This document shows, in pieces, positions 1 to 5,242 of a DNA stretch of 10,149 bases. Numbering within the stretch: the first letter of the stretch is position 1; each line of letters begins with the position of its first letter. The notes below the pieces were generated by a model that was not told the DNA's origin, searched no databases, and worked only from the letters and a program-made list of their open reading frames with translations. This stretch comes from Deltaproteobacteria bacterium. GTDB lineage: Bacteria; Desulfobacterota; DSM-4660; Desulfatiglandales; HGW-15. The stretch lies in the NCBI GenBank assembly GCA_020342025.1, contig CP070840.1:1890800-1900948 (forward strand), given 5' to 3'. The position numbers and the translations under genes were made by a program.

Positions 1-1
1 C

Positions 2-244
2 GTTATTGCCTGGGGCGTCGTCCCTACCTACACCTTCACTGGGGAGGAGTCCGTGGAGGGCCTCTTTTCAAGACTGGAACAGGGCCTTAACCGCCTCTAT
101 ACCTGGGGCCTGGAGCCACAAACCGTGAGGGAAAGTTCCATCCTCACCCCAGCCTGCGGGATGGGGACCATGGAGCAGAGCTCAGCGAATCACGTCCTGC
201 ATCTGCTCTCTTCTCTTTCCAAAAAATGTGGTGATTCGGGGTGA
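2..244 (+). CDS. MetE-like (cobalamin-independent methionine synthase C-terminal domain) protein, 3' end only
   Basis: The open frame enters from the left edge and stops at TGA 242-244, giving about 80 C-terminal residues. The fragment begins VIAWGVVPT, continues through a helix with ESVEGLFSRLEQGLNRLYTWG, and contains SSILTPACGMGTM followed by a helical tail. This is the pattern of the end of the UROD/MetE-like TIM barrel, where the Cys of TPACG is the last zinc ligand that activates the thiol acceptor in cobalamin-independent methionine synthases. In full MetE the domain transfers a methyl group from a folate to homocysteine. Many anaerobes have shorter stand-alone homologues whose methyl donor is unknown, and this fragment cannot tell these apart. 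The GTG at 53 is an internal codon, not the start. The gene converges with sodN, 101 nt away, and I see no clear terminator hairpin between them. Confidence 0.75.
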   Translation, partial: VIAWGVVPTYTFTGEESVEGLFSRLEQGLNRLYTWGLEPQTVRESSILTPACGMGTMEQSSANHVLHLLSSLSKKCGDSG

Positions 245-345
245 AGTGTCCAGCACGCCACCCCATCACCCATAGACATCTCCAATCAACGGCTGCCGAA
301 ATACCCATCTAAAATGCGATGCCAATGATCACGAGCGCCCTAAGC

Positions 346-810
346 CTAGTGAGCGAAATAAACTTTTCTGAAACCCCGCAGCGCTGACCTAAGCTTTTCC
401 ACGTAATCAAGATCTGTTGTCTGCTTCGCCTTCATGGCATAAAAGAGCATTTGGTGCAGCAACTCCAGTTTCTCAAGGTACCTCCGGTACGCATCCATAT
501 TAGCCTTACCTTCAGGTGCTACGCGCTGGGTCATGAAATACTCATGAACAATTTCCTGTATCCGACCCGCGTGTTCATCCTTGTTATTTACCCACCGCAC
601 GATCTGATTGTAGTTTTTGTCCCCCGCTTTCGAGAGCTCAACAATTTGCTTCATGGCCTTCTCCACGGTCCCGATATCTTCTTCTATCATGTCGAACCTC
701 ATCTCATCCCCATAAATCCCGCACGGTATCTGGCAGTGCGAGAGGGCTGATTGAGAAAAAAACAAGGACACGAACAAGAAAACACCCACCCATACAAGTT
801 TCTTTTTCAT
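346..810 (-). CDS. sodN: Nickel superoxide dismutase with N-terminal signal peptide
   Basis: This 154-residue protein is predicted to convert superoxide to O2 and H2O2 using a single nickel ion. Residues 1-24 look like a Sec signal peptide: KKK n-region, hydrophobic stretch 5-18, and SQSALS before the cleavage point. The mature part would begin HCQIPCGIYGDE, matching the nickel-hook motif H-C-x-x-P-C-G-x-Y of NiSOD with His1, Cys2, Cys6 and Tyr9 in place. The remaining 130 residues are helical with the family's WVNNKDEHA...IVHEYF segment, close to the roughly 117-residue mature Streptomyces enzyme. Position 3 is Gln where Streptomyces has Asp. Expression signals are good: AGGAGGT lies 5 nt before the ATG. 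No sodX protease gene is visible beside it; signal peptidase would serve the same purpose, as an inference. It lies 150 nt downstream of trmL and probably has its own promoter. Cut after Ser24, the enzyme would act outside the inner membrane. Confidence 0.9.
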   Translation of the reverse strand: MKKKLVWVGVFLFVSLFFSQSALSHCQIPCGIYGDEMRFDMIEEDIGTVEKAMKQIVELSKAGDKNYNQIVRWVNNKDEHAGRIQEIVHEYFMTQRVAPEGKANMDAYRRYLEKLELLHQMLFYAMKAKQTTDLDYVEKLRSALRGFRKVYFAH

Positions 811-815
811 CCCTT

Positions 816-822
816 ACCTCCT
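816..822 (-). promoter_or_regulatory. Strong Shine-Dalgarno site of sodN
   Basis: Read on the minus strand, AGGAGGT lies 5 nt before the ATG at 810. It is a near-complete anti-16S match and fixes the start, which in turn fixes the signal-peptide reading of the first 24 residues. Confidence 0.75.
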
Positions 823-848
823 TTCAAAATTCCGATTTCCACCTCTTT

Positions 849-857
849 GCTATAGCA
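849..857 (-). promoter_or_regulatory. Candidate extended -10 promoter element for sodN
   Basis: On the minus strand TGCTATAGC reads as an extended -10 (TGn plus TATAGC) about 40 nt upstream of the sodN start. No good -35 lies 16-18 nt upstream; TTGATG occurs nearby but at too short a spacing. Only the sequence resemblance supports this call. Confidence 0.25.
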
Positions 858-959
858 TACAATATTTCCATCAATCCCTGTAAAATCAACACCTCAATCC
901 CTAAAATAAAATCTCCAATGCGAAACCAAATTGAAAGTGGGCGCTCCTGTGCAACTTCT

Positions 960-1463
960 TCAAAATCGCCCCAGCTGATGCAGAAAATGATAGACCAAGA
1001 TCCCCACCGATGTGGAAAGATTCAGGCTGCGAACAGCGCCCCAGATGGGGATTTTATAGCAAGGATAAGAATTCCTTATGCCCACGGGCAGGCCAGAGGT
1101 CTCTGGCCCGAAAAGGAGATAATCCCCAAAGGTCACTTCCGCCTTTGGGTACCCTTGAGAGGCATGTCTGGTAAAAGCAATCAGATTTGCTTGGCCCAGC
1201 GCTTCCCGCCTTCCTAAAAAGACCTCAAAGCTCTCATGATGCCTTATATCCACCTCATGCCAGTAGTCTAGGCCAGCCCTTTTGAGATGTTTGTCGTCCA
1301 CCCTAAAGCCAAGAGGGTGTATTAGGTGCAACCTTATTTGCGCAGCAGCGCACAACCTGGCCACGTTTCCTGTGTTGGCCGGGATTTCAGGCTGGTACAG
1401 AACTACGTTCAGAGGGGGATTTTCAATAACCCTATGCTTCATTTTTGCGATATCCCTAGCCAT
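960..1463 (-). CDS. trmL: tRNA (cytidine/uridine-34 2'-O-)-methyltransferase, SPOUT family
   Basis: TrmL methylates the 2'-O of the wobble base of certain tRNA-Leu species using S-adenosylmethionine. The protein shows the SPOUT trefoil-knot signature in order: VVLYQPEIPANTGNVARLC near the N-terminus, LHLIHPLGFRVDDKHLKRAG, DYW, LLFGPETSGLP forming the knot, and RSLNLSTSVGILVYHFL at the end, all diagnostic of TrmL. From the ATG at 1463 it is 167 aa; E. coli TrmL is 157 aa. The frame stays open to a TTG at 1502, which would add 13 poorly conserved basic residues. A second in-frame ATG at 1442 is also possible and is nearest the conserved block. No start has a strong ribosome site; GAGGGG and AGG lie upstream of 1463. 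It appears transcribed alone, ahead of sodN. Confidence 0.92.
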   Translation of the reverse strand: MARDIAKMKHRVIENPPLNVVLYQPEIPANTGNVARLCAAAQIRLHLIHPLGFRVDDKHLKRAGLDYWHEVDIRHHESFEVFLGRREALGQANLIAFTRHASQGYPKAEVTFGDYLLFGPETSGLPVGIRNSYPCYKIPIWGAVRSLNLSTSVGILVYHFLHQLGRF

Positions 1464-1502
1464 TGACCTGTCTTTCCCCTCTTTTCTCACTTTAACATTC
1501 AA

Positions 1503-1897
1503 TTATTCCAAAACATTGATCTTACTTTGCCAGTTTTAACGTGCTCCCGCAACCATTGTGTCTGGCTTTTTCCGTTCATCGCTCCGCGCTCCGTCGATTC
1601 TCCCAAAACCGGACCCTAGGGCAAACGTTCAAATCGCTTGAGCCCCCTGGATTTCACCGCAAGCCTCACCGGGTTCCATATGTCCATTCCCCACAATAAA
1701 ACCGACAATGGGATTTGCGTCACACAACATAACAAATTGCACTTATACACTTTTTCTGTCAAATATCACTGGACGAGAACGAAAAGATTATTGCATATAC
1801 AAGCTCGCGTATTCATCCTGATTTCAAGACCTGCAACCTGCCCGCCGAGGCCCACCCATAATGATCGGGCTCAGGCCCCGGGTTTTCGCGTGCTGAA
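1503..1897. other. Divergent intergenic region without a recognisable gene
   Basis: These 395 nt separate the divergently transcribed trmL and the plus-strand gene at 1982. A 96-codon frame runs through part of it (1638-1928), but its translation shows no domain, repeat or signal peptide, has many scattered His, Cys and Pro residues, and lacks a ribosome site, so I do not call it. No tRNA, hairpin terminator or repeat was recognised. The region presumably holds promoters for both flanking genes. Confidence 0.5.
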
Positions 1898-1925
1898 TTG
1901 TCAAAGATTTATTGTACATTATTGT
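1898..1925 (+). promoter_or_regulatory. Candidate sigma-70-type promoter for the gene at 1982
   Basis: TTGTCA (1898-1903, 5 of 6 to the -35 consensus) is followed after 16 nt by TATTGT (1920-1925, 4 of 6 to the -10 consensus). Transcription would start near 1932, inside the palindrome at 1929-1946 and about 50 nt before the GTG start. Confidence 0.35.
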
Positions 1926-1928
1926 TAA

Positions 1929-1946
1929 TATCATTGATCGATGATA
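1929..1946. promoter_or_regulatory. Imperfect 18-nt palindrome, possible operator
   Basis: TATCATTGATCGATGATA matches its own reverse complement at 16 of 18 positions. It lies just downstream of a candidate -10 element, where a bound repressor would block initiation. The downstream gene encodes a winged-helix-like protein, so autoregulation is conceivable, but that is inference. Confidence 0.35.
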
Positions 1947-1981
1947 GAGTGTTTTGCAATGTTTTTTCGGGAGGCAGCAAA

Positions 1982-2497
1982 GTGAATATTGACCCAGAAT
2001 TGCGAGCCATGATCACGGTTTATGAGGCCTTAAAGGATCTTGATGACGAGGCAAAAATCCGAGTCATTGAATGGGTCTCGGGAAGATTTGAATTGGAGGA
2101 CTCCGAGAGACTCCATCCTGAGGAGGACCGGGGCCCCGAGGAAACCAGGTTTGAGGAGAAGGGTCTCATGGATTTTGGGTCCGTAGCAGACGCATTTGCT
2201 GAGGCGAACCCTAAAAATACCGCTGACAAGGCATTGGTCGTGGCGGCATATTTACAGGCGTCAAAAGGGGGGGCTGACATCAGTGGCCGAGAAATAAACA
2301 AGGAGCTTACCCAAATTGGGCATGGTGTTCACAATATCACAAGAGCGGTTGAGCCACTGATCAAAAACAAGCCACAATTCCTCATTCAAACCCGCAAGGA
2401 AGGGAAAACGAAGCAGGCTCAGAAGAAATATAGGGTCACCAACGAGGGCTTTACGTTTGTAAAAAGACTTATCAACAGGGTGGAGGAAGGTCAATAG
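1982..2497 (+). CDS. Uncharacterised acidic protein with winged-helix-like C-terminal half
   Basis: I do not recognise a named function. From the GTG at 1982 the protein has 171 residues. The start is chosen because GGGAGG lies 7 nt upstream; the longer frame from TTG 1898 would read through the promoter region. Residues about 8-35 form an amphipathic helix (ALKDLDDEAKIRVIEWVSGRF). Residues 36-60 are a very acidic, Pro-containing linker. Residues about 64-165 begin FGSVADAFAEANPKNTADKA and continue with helices, ISGREINKELTQIG, and a basic segment KEGKTKQAQKKYRVTNEGF that resembles the wing and following strand of a winged helix-turn-helix. The look is that of a small DNA- or protein-binding regulator. 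It is the only complete plus-strand gene in the window and stands alone between oppositely oriented genes. A promoter and palindrome lie upstream. Confidence 0.75.
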   Translation: MNIDPELRAMITVYEALKDLDDEAKIRVIEWVSGRFELEDSERLHPEEDRGPEETRFEEKGLMDFGSVADAFAEANPKNTADKALVVAAYLQASKGGADISGREINKELTQIGHGVHNITRAVEPLIKNKPQFLIQTRKEGKTKQAQKKYRVTNEGFTFVKRLINRVEEGQ

Positions 2498-2628
2498 CCC
2501 AGGCTTCTCCCTCATCGGTCACCTGAAACTTGCCTAGGGAAAGGGGAAATCTATAATAGTATAAGAATTTCCTCGTGAATGGGAAAATTCCTCGTCCAAT
2601 GGAGCTGCCCAAAAACAGAAAACTCAAT

Positions 2629-3213
2629 TTATTCGTTTTCACCCCAATTCGCTGAAGTCCTTAAAGACGCCTCTATTTCTCGATGCAGAGGACCATCCTC
2701 TCGCCACAGAAAACAGCTGTTGATCACGTAGGACAAACTTTCTATCTCTTCCAAAGGGCGAGGCGCTGGGGGCTGGCCGGCCAATTTGTGGGTCCAGTAC
2801 CCATGAACAGCTTCCTGGCCCATGACCATGACCAGGTGCGCCAGGTGGGCACACCCTTCAACCCCTCCAATCATCTTGTGAACTATTTCACCAAAGCCGC
2901 TCTTAATCGCCAGCCCAATGACTTTCTTAATACTATCTTGCGTGGAATGACAGAGTTCATGGGGCACATGCCGCATTTCAGCTTCCGCATCAAGAACCCT
3001 CGGAGGCATCCCACCCACCAGAAGACGAACAACCATATGGTGGACTAACCCCTCCTTCCTCAGGTCTCCGTCAAGGCCGTATCCCCTCTTGAACCGTTCA
3101 TCTTTCAGCCAGCCTTCCACGATAATTCTGTCCTCCTCAAGGGGATAGGTCTTGAGATCTAAGGACCGGCTGTGTATGGGTTTAACGTCAATCTTTTGTC
3201 TCAGAGAAGGCAT
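2629..3213 (-). CDS. DUF2889 family protein of unknown function
   Basis: The 194-residue protein matches the DUF2889 pattern: an early HSR motif (residues 14-16), a beta-rich first half with RIIVEGWLKDERF, a His pair at 58-59 (LVHHMVVRL), LDAEAEMRHVPHELC with Cys88, and the most characteristic block GGVEGCAHLAHLV with Cys121 and His123. The conserved Cys and His residues hint at a metal or redox site, but no activity is established for the family. There is no signal peptide or membrane segment, so it is probably cytoplasmic. Its ATG is 12 nt after the stop of the zinc-ribbon gene, with GAGGT upstream, so it is probably the last gene of a co-transcribed trio. It converges with the gene at 1982-2497 across a 131-nt gap that holds no convincing terminator. 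Confidence 0.8.
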   Translation of the reverse strand: MPSLRQKIDVKPIHSRSLDLKTYPLEEDRIIVEGWLKDERFKRGYGLDGDLRKEGLVHHMVVRLLVGGMPPRVLDAEAEMRHVPHELCHSTQDSIKKVIGLAIKSGFGEIVHKMIGGVEGCAHLAHLVMVMGQEAVHGYWTHKLAGQPPAPRPLEEIESLSYVINSCFLWREDGPLHREIEASLRTSANWGENE

Positions 3214-3225
3214 TTTTCCGTGACC

Positions 3226-3438
3226 TCATTCTACAAACGGCCTCAGAGCGCCGCAGTCCGGGCATTGCCAGTTCGTCCCACTGCACGTGAACCCCCAGAA
3301 ATTTTCTTCCATGCAGGCATTGCATATTTGAAAACCGCAGGGACAGACCCAGCAGAAAGGCGCGCTCTGCCCGCAGCAACTACACTGATATTCCAGTTTC
3401 CTTCGCCTTTTCCTTTTCTCTTTGGCCCGTGATCCCAT
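3226..3438 (-). CDS. Small cysteine-rich zinc-ribbon protein
   Basis: This 70-residue protein has a basic start (residues 4-14 rich in Arg and Lys) followed by eleven cysteines: Cys19, Cys21 and Cys22, Cys29, Cys32 and Cys34, Cys39 and Cys42, Cys52, then Cys59 and Cys62 in CPDCG. The repeated C-x2-C pairs indicate binding of one or two zinc ions in a ribbon or RING-like fold; GFQICNAC and NWQCPDCGALRPF are the clearest knuckles. Such proteins often bind nucleic acid or another protein, but no partner is shown. It starts 8 nt after the stop of the metallo-beta-lactamase gene and has no obvious ribosome site of its own, which suggests translational coupling. The cysteine pattern makes a random frame very unlikely. 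I do not know a gene name. Confidence 0.75.
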   Translation of the reverse strand: MGSRAKEKRKRRRKLEYQCSCCGQSAPFCWVCPCGFQICNACMEENFWGFTCSGTNWQCPDCGALRPFVE

Positions 3439-3446
3439 ATCAGCAC

Positions 3447-4220
3447 TTATAGCTCAGCCATTGAAACCGGATAATCCTGACGGCTTATCACGATCTTGGT
3501 ATTTTTCAATCCGCATCTGCTCAAGGCCTCTTTGGCCTCCTTAAATGCCCTTAGCTCATCGTTATTAACTCGGCTTAAATGGGCTAGAATGACCAGGCGC
3601 AGATCTTTGTGCGCAACAGCCTCCAGCAACTCTCCTGCCTGCTGGTTCGAGAGGTGGCCCTCAGGACCTTTTATCCTTCTTTTCACCTCCCATGGATAGG
3701 GACCATCCTCCAACATTCTTTGATCATGGTTGAACTCTATAATCAAGGCATGGCAGCCCCTCAAACGGTCTTCAACGACCTGAGTGCTTCGACCTAGATC
3801 AGTGATCAATCCCAATCTCACGCCATCTGAAGAAAGGACCAGACCCATGGGATCCGATGTGTCATGGCACTTGGTGAAGGTCTCAATCGCGAGATCGTTG
3901 ATGGTTATTGTCTGACCCGTATGAATGGTCATGGGCCTTGAAAGATTCCCCAGAGTTCTAATACTTTTTCTAAACGTGGAGCGGTTGATATAGACGGGGA
4001 TATGGAGAAGACGCGCCAGAGGGCCTGCACCCCTCATATGGTCCACATGTTCATGGGTGATGACCAGGGCCTCCAGCGCTTTTGGATTCACCTGGACCAC
4101 CTCCAGACGCCTCATCAGTTCACGACAGCTCAACCCGGCATCTATCAAGATTCTTGTCTGAGCGGTCTCCACATAACAGGCATTTCCCCCGCTCCCTGAG
4201 GCCAGGACAGAAAAGCGCAT
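3447..4220 (-). CDS. Metallo-beta-lactamase fold hydrolase, YycJ/WalJ type
   Basis: From the ATG at 4220 the protein has 257 residues and opens with MRFSVLASGSGGNACYVE, the usual N-terminus of this family. Metal ligands are visible: HEHVDH at 56-61 (HxHxDH), His119 in KCHDTSD, Asp141 in LITDLG, and His214 in LAHLSRVNN. The family resembles the DNA exonuclease-like YycJ/WalJ proteins, for which nuclease activity and roles in DNA repair or cell-wall regulation have been proposed; the substrate cannot be read from sequence. The frame extends to a GTG at 4250 with GGAGGT only 2 nt before it, too close for a normal start, and the ten added residues are not family-like. The gene is first of a minus-strand trio with the zinc-ribbon and DUF2889 genes, separated from dut by the inverted-repeat region. 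Confidence 0.88.
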   Translation of the reverse strand: MRFSVLASGSGGNACYVETAQTRILIDAGLSCRELMRRLEVVQVNPKALEALVITHEHVDHMRGAGPLARLLHIPVYINRSTFRKSIRTLGNLSRPMTIHTGQTITINDLAIETFTKCHDTSDPMGLVLSSDGVRLGLITDLGRSTQVVEDRLRGCHALIIEFNHDQRMLEDGPYPWEVKRRIKGPEGHLSNQQAGELLEAVAHKDLRLVILAHLSRVNNDELRAFKEAKEALSRCGLKNTKIVISRQDYPVSMAEL

Positions 4221-4332
4221 AAGCTCATTTGATCCTTTCCAAAATTCCACTTACCTCCCTTTATGAAAGGGGGAACATGATGCTGCCATTACTGAGAACA
4301 AAACCAATTCAAATAGTTAGGCGTTGGGCCGG

Positions 4333-4561
4333 CCGGGGGCATGGGGGGTCTCTTTTCAAGACCGCAACCCAATAGAGGCCTGTCACCCTTACCGCCCCCA
4401 TGGCCTGAACATCTGTTTCCGGACAGGCACAGAGAAGGCCCGTCATTCGGGCCACCTTACGCTGTGGGGCTTGCACCATAATGATGTCGGAATTTGGTGC
4501 CGTCCCAAAAACCACCGGACAAATGGTTGTCGGCTTGAAAAGAGACCCCCCGTACCCCCGG
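4333..4561. repeat. 229-bp structured element bounded by 37-nt inverted repeats
   Basis: The left arm 4333-4369 pairs with the right arm 4525-4561. The core GGGGGGTCTCTTTTCAAG (4343-4360) is a perfect 18-nt inverse of 4534-4551. Outside it CCGGGGG pairs perfectly; inside it CCG and CAACC pair with single-nt bulges at 4361 and 4530. The 155-nt interior contains further inverted repeats: GCCTGTC 4378-4384 with 4422-4428; GGCCCG 4437-4442 with 4448-4453 around a 5-nt loop; GCACCA 4473-4478 with 4495-4500, extended by GGG/CCC across a 3x3 internal loop. The whole could fold as a multibranched RNA on either strand or as a DNA cruciform. No transposase, target duplication or terminal U-run was seen. 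It may be a miniature mobile repeat or a structured RNA; the sequence alone does not decide. Confidence 0.8.
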
Positions 4562-4578
4562 GAGAGGATGCCATTCAT

Positions 4579-4617
4579 CCCTGTTGAACAGGGCTCCCTC
4601 AGGGAAATTCAACAGGG
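4579..4617. repeat. 10-bp inverted repeat forming a hairpin downstream of dut
   Basis: CCCTGTTGAA (4579-4588) is the exact inverse of TTCAACAGGG (4608-4617). A nested TCCC-tca-GGGA hairpin lies between the arms, and the left arm alone also sits in the palindrome CCCTGTTGAACAGGG. On the minus strand it follows the dut stop by about 50 nt, but no U-run follows, so it is not a standard intrinsic terminator. It may belong to the neighbouring 229-bp element or protect the 3' end of the operon mRNA. Confidence 0.65.
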
Positions 4618-4669
4618 TCCGCCATGAAGAACCGGACATTCTGGCATGTTTTGGTAAAGGAGAGATCTT

Positions 4670-5122
4670 TCAGGTCACACCGCTATGACCAAAACCACCT
4701 TGTCCCCGCCCTGTCGAGTCAAGCACACCCACTTCCATAATATCCGCCTGGTAGACCTTGGTTATGATCATCTGGGCAATTCGATCACCTCTCCTTATGG
4801 TGAATGGTCTTTGCCCCCAATTGATCACGATAATGCCTATTTCCCCCCTGTAATCTGAATCGATTGTACCAGGGGAATTGACCATTCCAATCCCATGTTT
4901 AAGGGCCAAGCCGCTCCTGGGGCGAATCTGGGCCTCATAGCCATGGGGAACAGAGACGGCGAGTCCCGTAGGAATCAGTCTTATTTCGCCGGGATTCAAT
5001 AAGACAGGCTCTGTTACAGAGGCCCGGATGTCCATACCCGAGGAGCCCTCAGACTCATAGCTGGGCAAGGGCAAGTCGTTCGTTTCGTCCAGGCGTTTAA
5101 TCTTAATGGGTATCTTCTCCAA
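4670..5122 (-). CDS. dut: dUTP diphosphatase (dUTPase)
   Basis: dUTPase hydrolyses dUTP to dUMP and pyrophosphate, keeping uracil out of DNA and supplying dUMP for dTMP synthesis; the active enzyme is normally a homotrimer. All five family motifs are present in order: [17 protein letters not shown]; the uracil-binding hairpin with [13 protein letters not shown] including the catalytic Asp; [10 protein letters not shown]; and the C-terminal [12 protein letters not shown] that closes over the nucleotide. I choose the TTG at 5122 (150 aa) because GAGGGG lies 4 nt upstream. The frame also allows a TTG at 5134 (154 aa), which has no ribosome site; no ATG occurs before the conserved region. It lies about 120 nt after the M16 peptidase stop, probably in the same operon. 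Confidence 0.93.
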   Translation of the reverse strand: MEKIPIKIKRLDETNDLPLPSYESEGSSGMDIRASVTEPVLLNPGEIRLIPTGLAVSVPHGYEAQIRPRSGLALKHGIGMVNSPGTIDSDYRGEIGIIVINWGQRPFTIRRGDRIAQMIITKVYQADIMEVGVLDSTGRGQGGFGHSGVT

Positions 5123-5242
5123 AACACCCCTCAAAGTGTCTTAATCACTCATCCTAAGACTCCCCGCAAAGGAGAGACCAGAGTTCAGATCCTTAATGGA
5201 TGCCGCCGGAGGCGGAAAAAAGGGAGGTGGGAGGGTTGGCCA

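Larger units (their letters stand above)
4221..4669. other. Non-coding gap between dut and the metallo-beta-lactamase gene
   Basis: This 449-nt stretch has small open frames on both strands, but they are by-products of the inverted repeats: no domain, no ribosome site, and partly mirrored peptides (GVSFQ on one strand answers the same arm on the other). It contains the 229-bp inverted-repeat element, the 39-nt hairpin described separately, and about 110 nt of spacer next to the metallo-beta-lactamase gene. Confidence 0.7.

Noticed and set aside
62..74. 13-nt match CTCTTTTCAAGAC between the MetE-like gene and the left arm of the element at 4350-4362
   Set aside because: It lies in conserved coding sequence, and one 13-nt match is expected by chance when a 10-kb window is compared with itself.
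245..345. Possible bidirectional terminator between the MetE-like gene and sodN
   Set aside because: I found no stem of convincing length followed by a T-run on either strand.
1638..1928. 96-codon plus-strand frame in the trmL upstream region
   Set aside because: No ribosome site, no recognisable domain, and composition unlike a folded protein; it also runs through the candidate promoter of the next gene.
2498..2628. Direct repeat TTCCTCGT (twice) and weak inverted repeats between the convergent genes
   Set aside because: The repeat is 8 nt and occurs twice only, and the inverted repeats have long loops and no U-run, so neither a repeat element nor a terminator is supported.
4309..4639. Small open frames on both strands within the inverted-repeat region
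   Set aside because: They arise from GC-rich mirrored arms, mutually overlap, and lack ribosome sites and domains.
5203..5215. CCGCC-gga-GGCGG hairpin next to a run of A/T in the spacer before dut
   Set aside because: On the minus (transcribed) strand the T-run comes before the stem, not after it, so it is not an intrinsic terminator for this operon.
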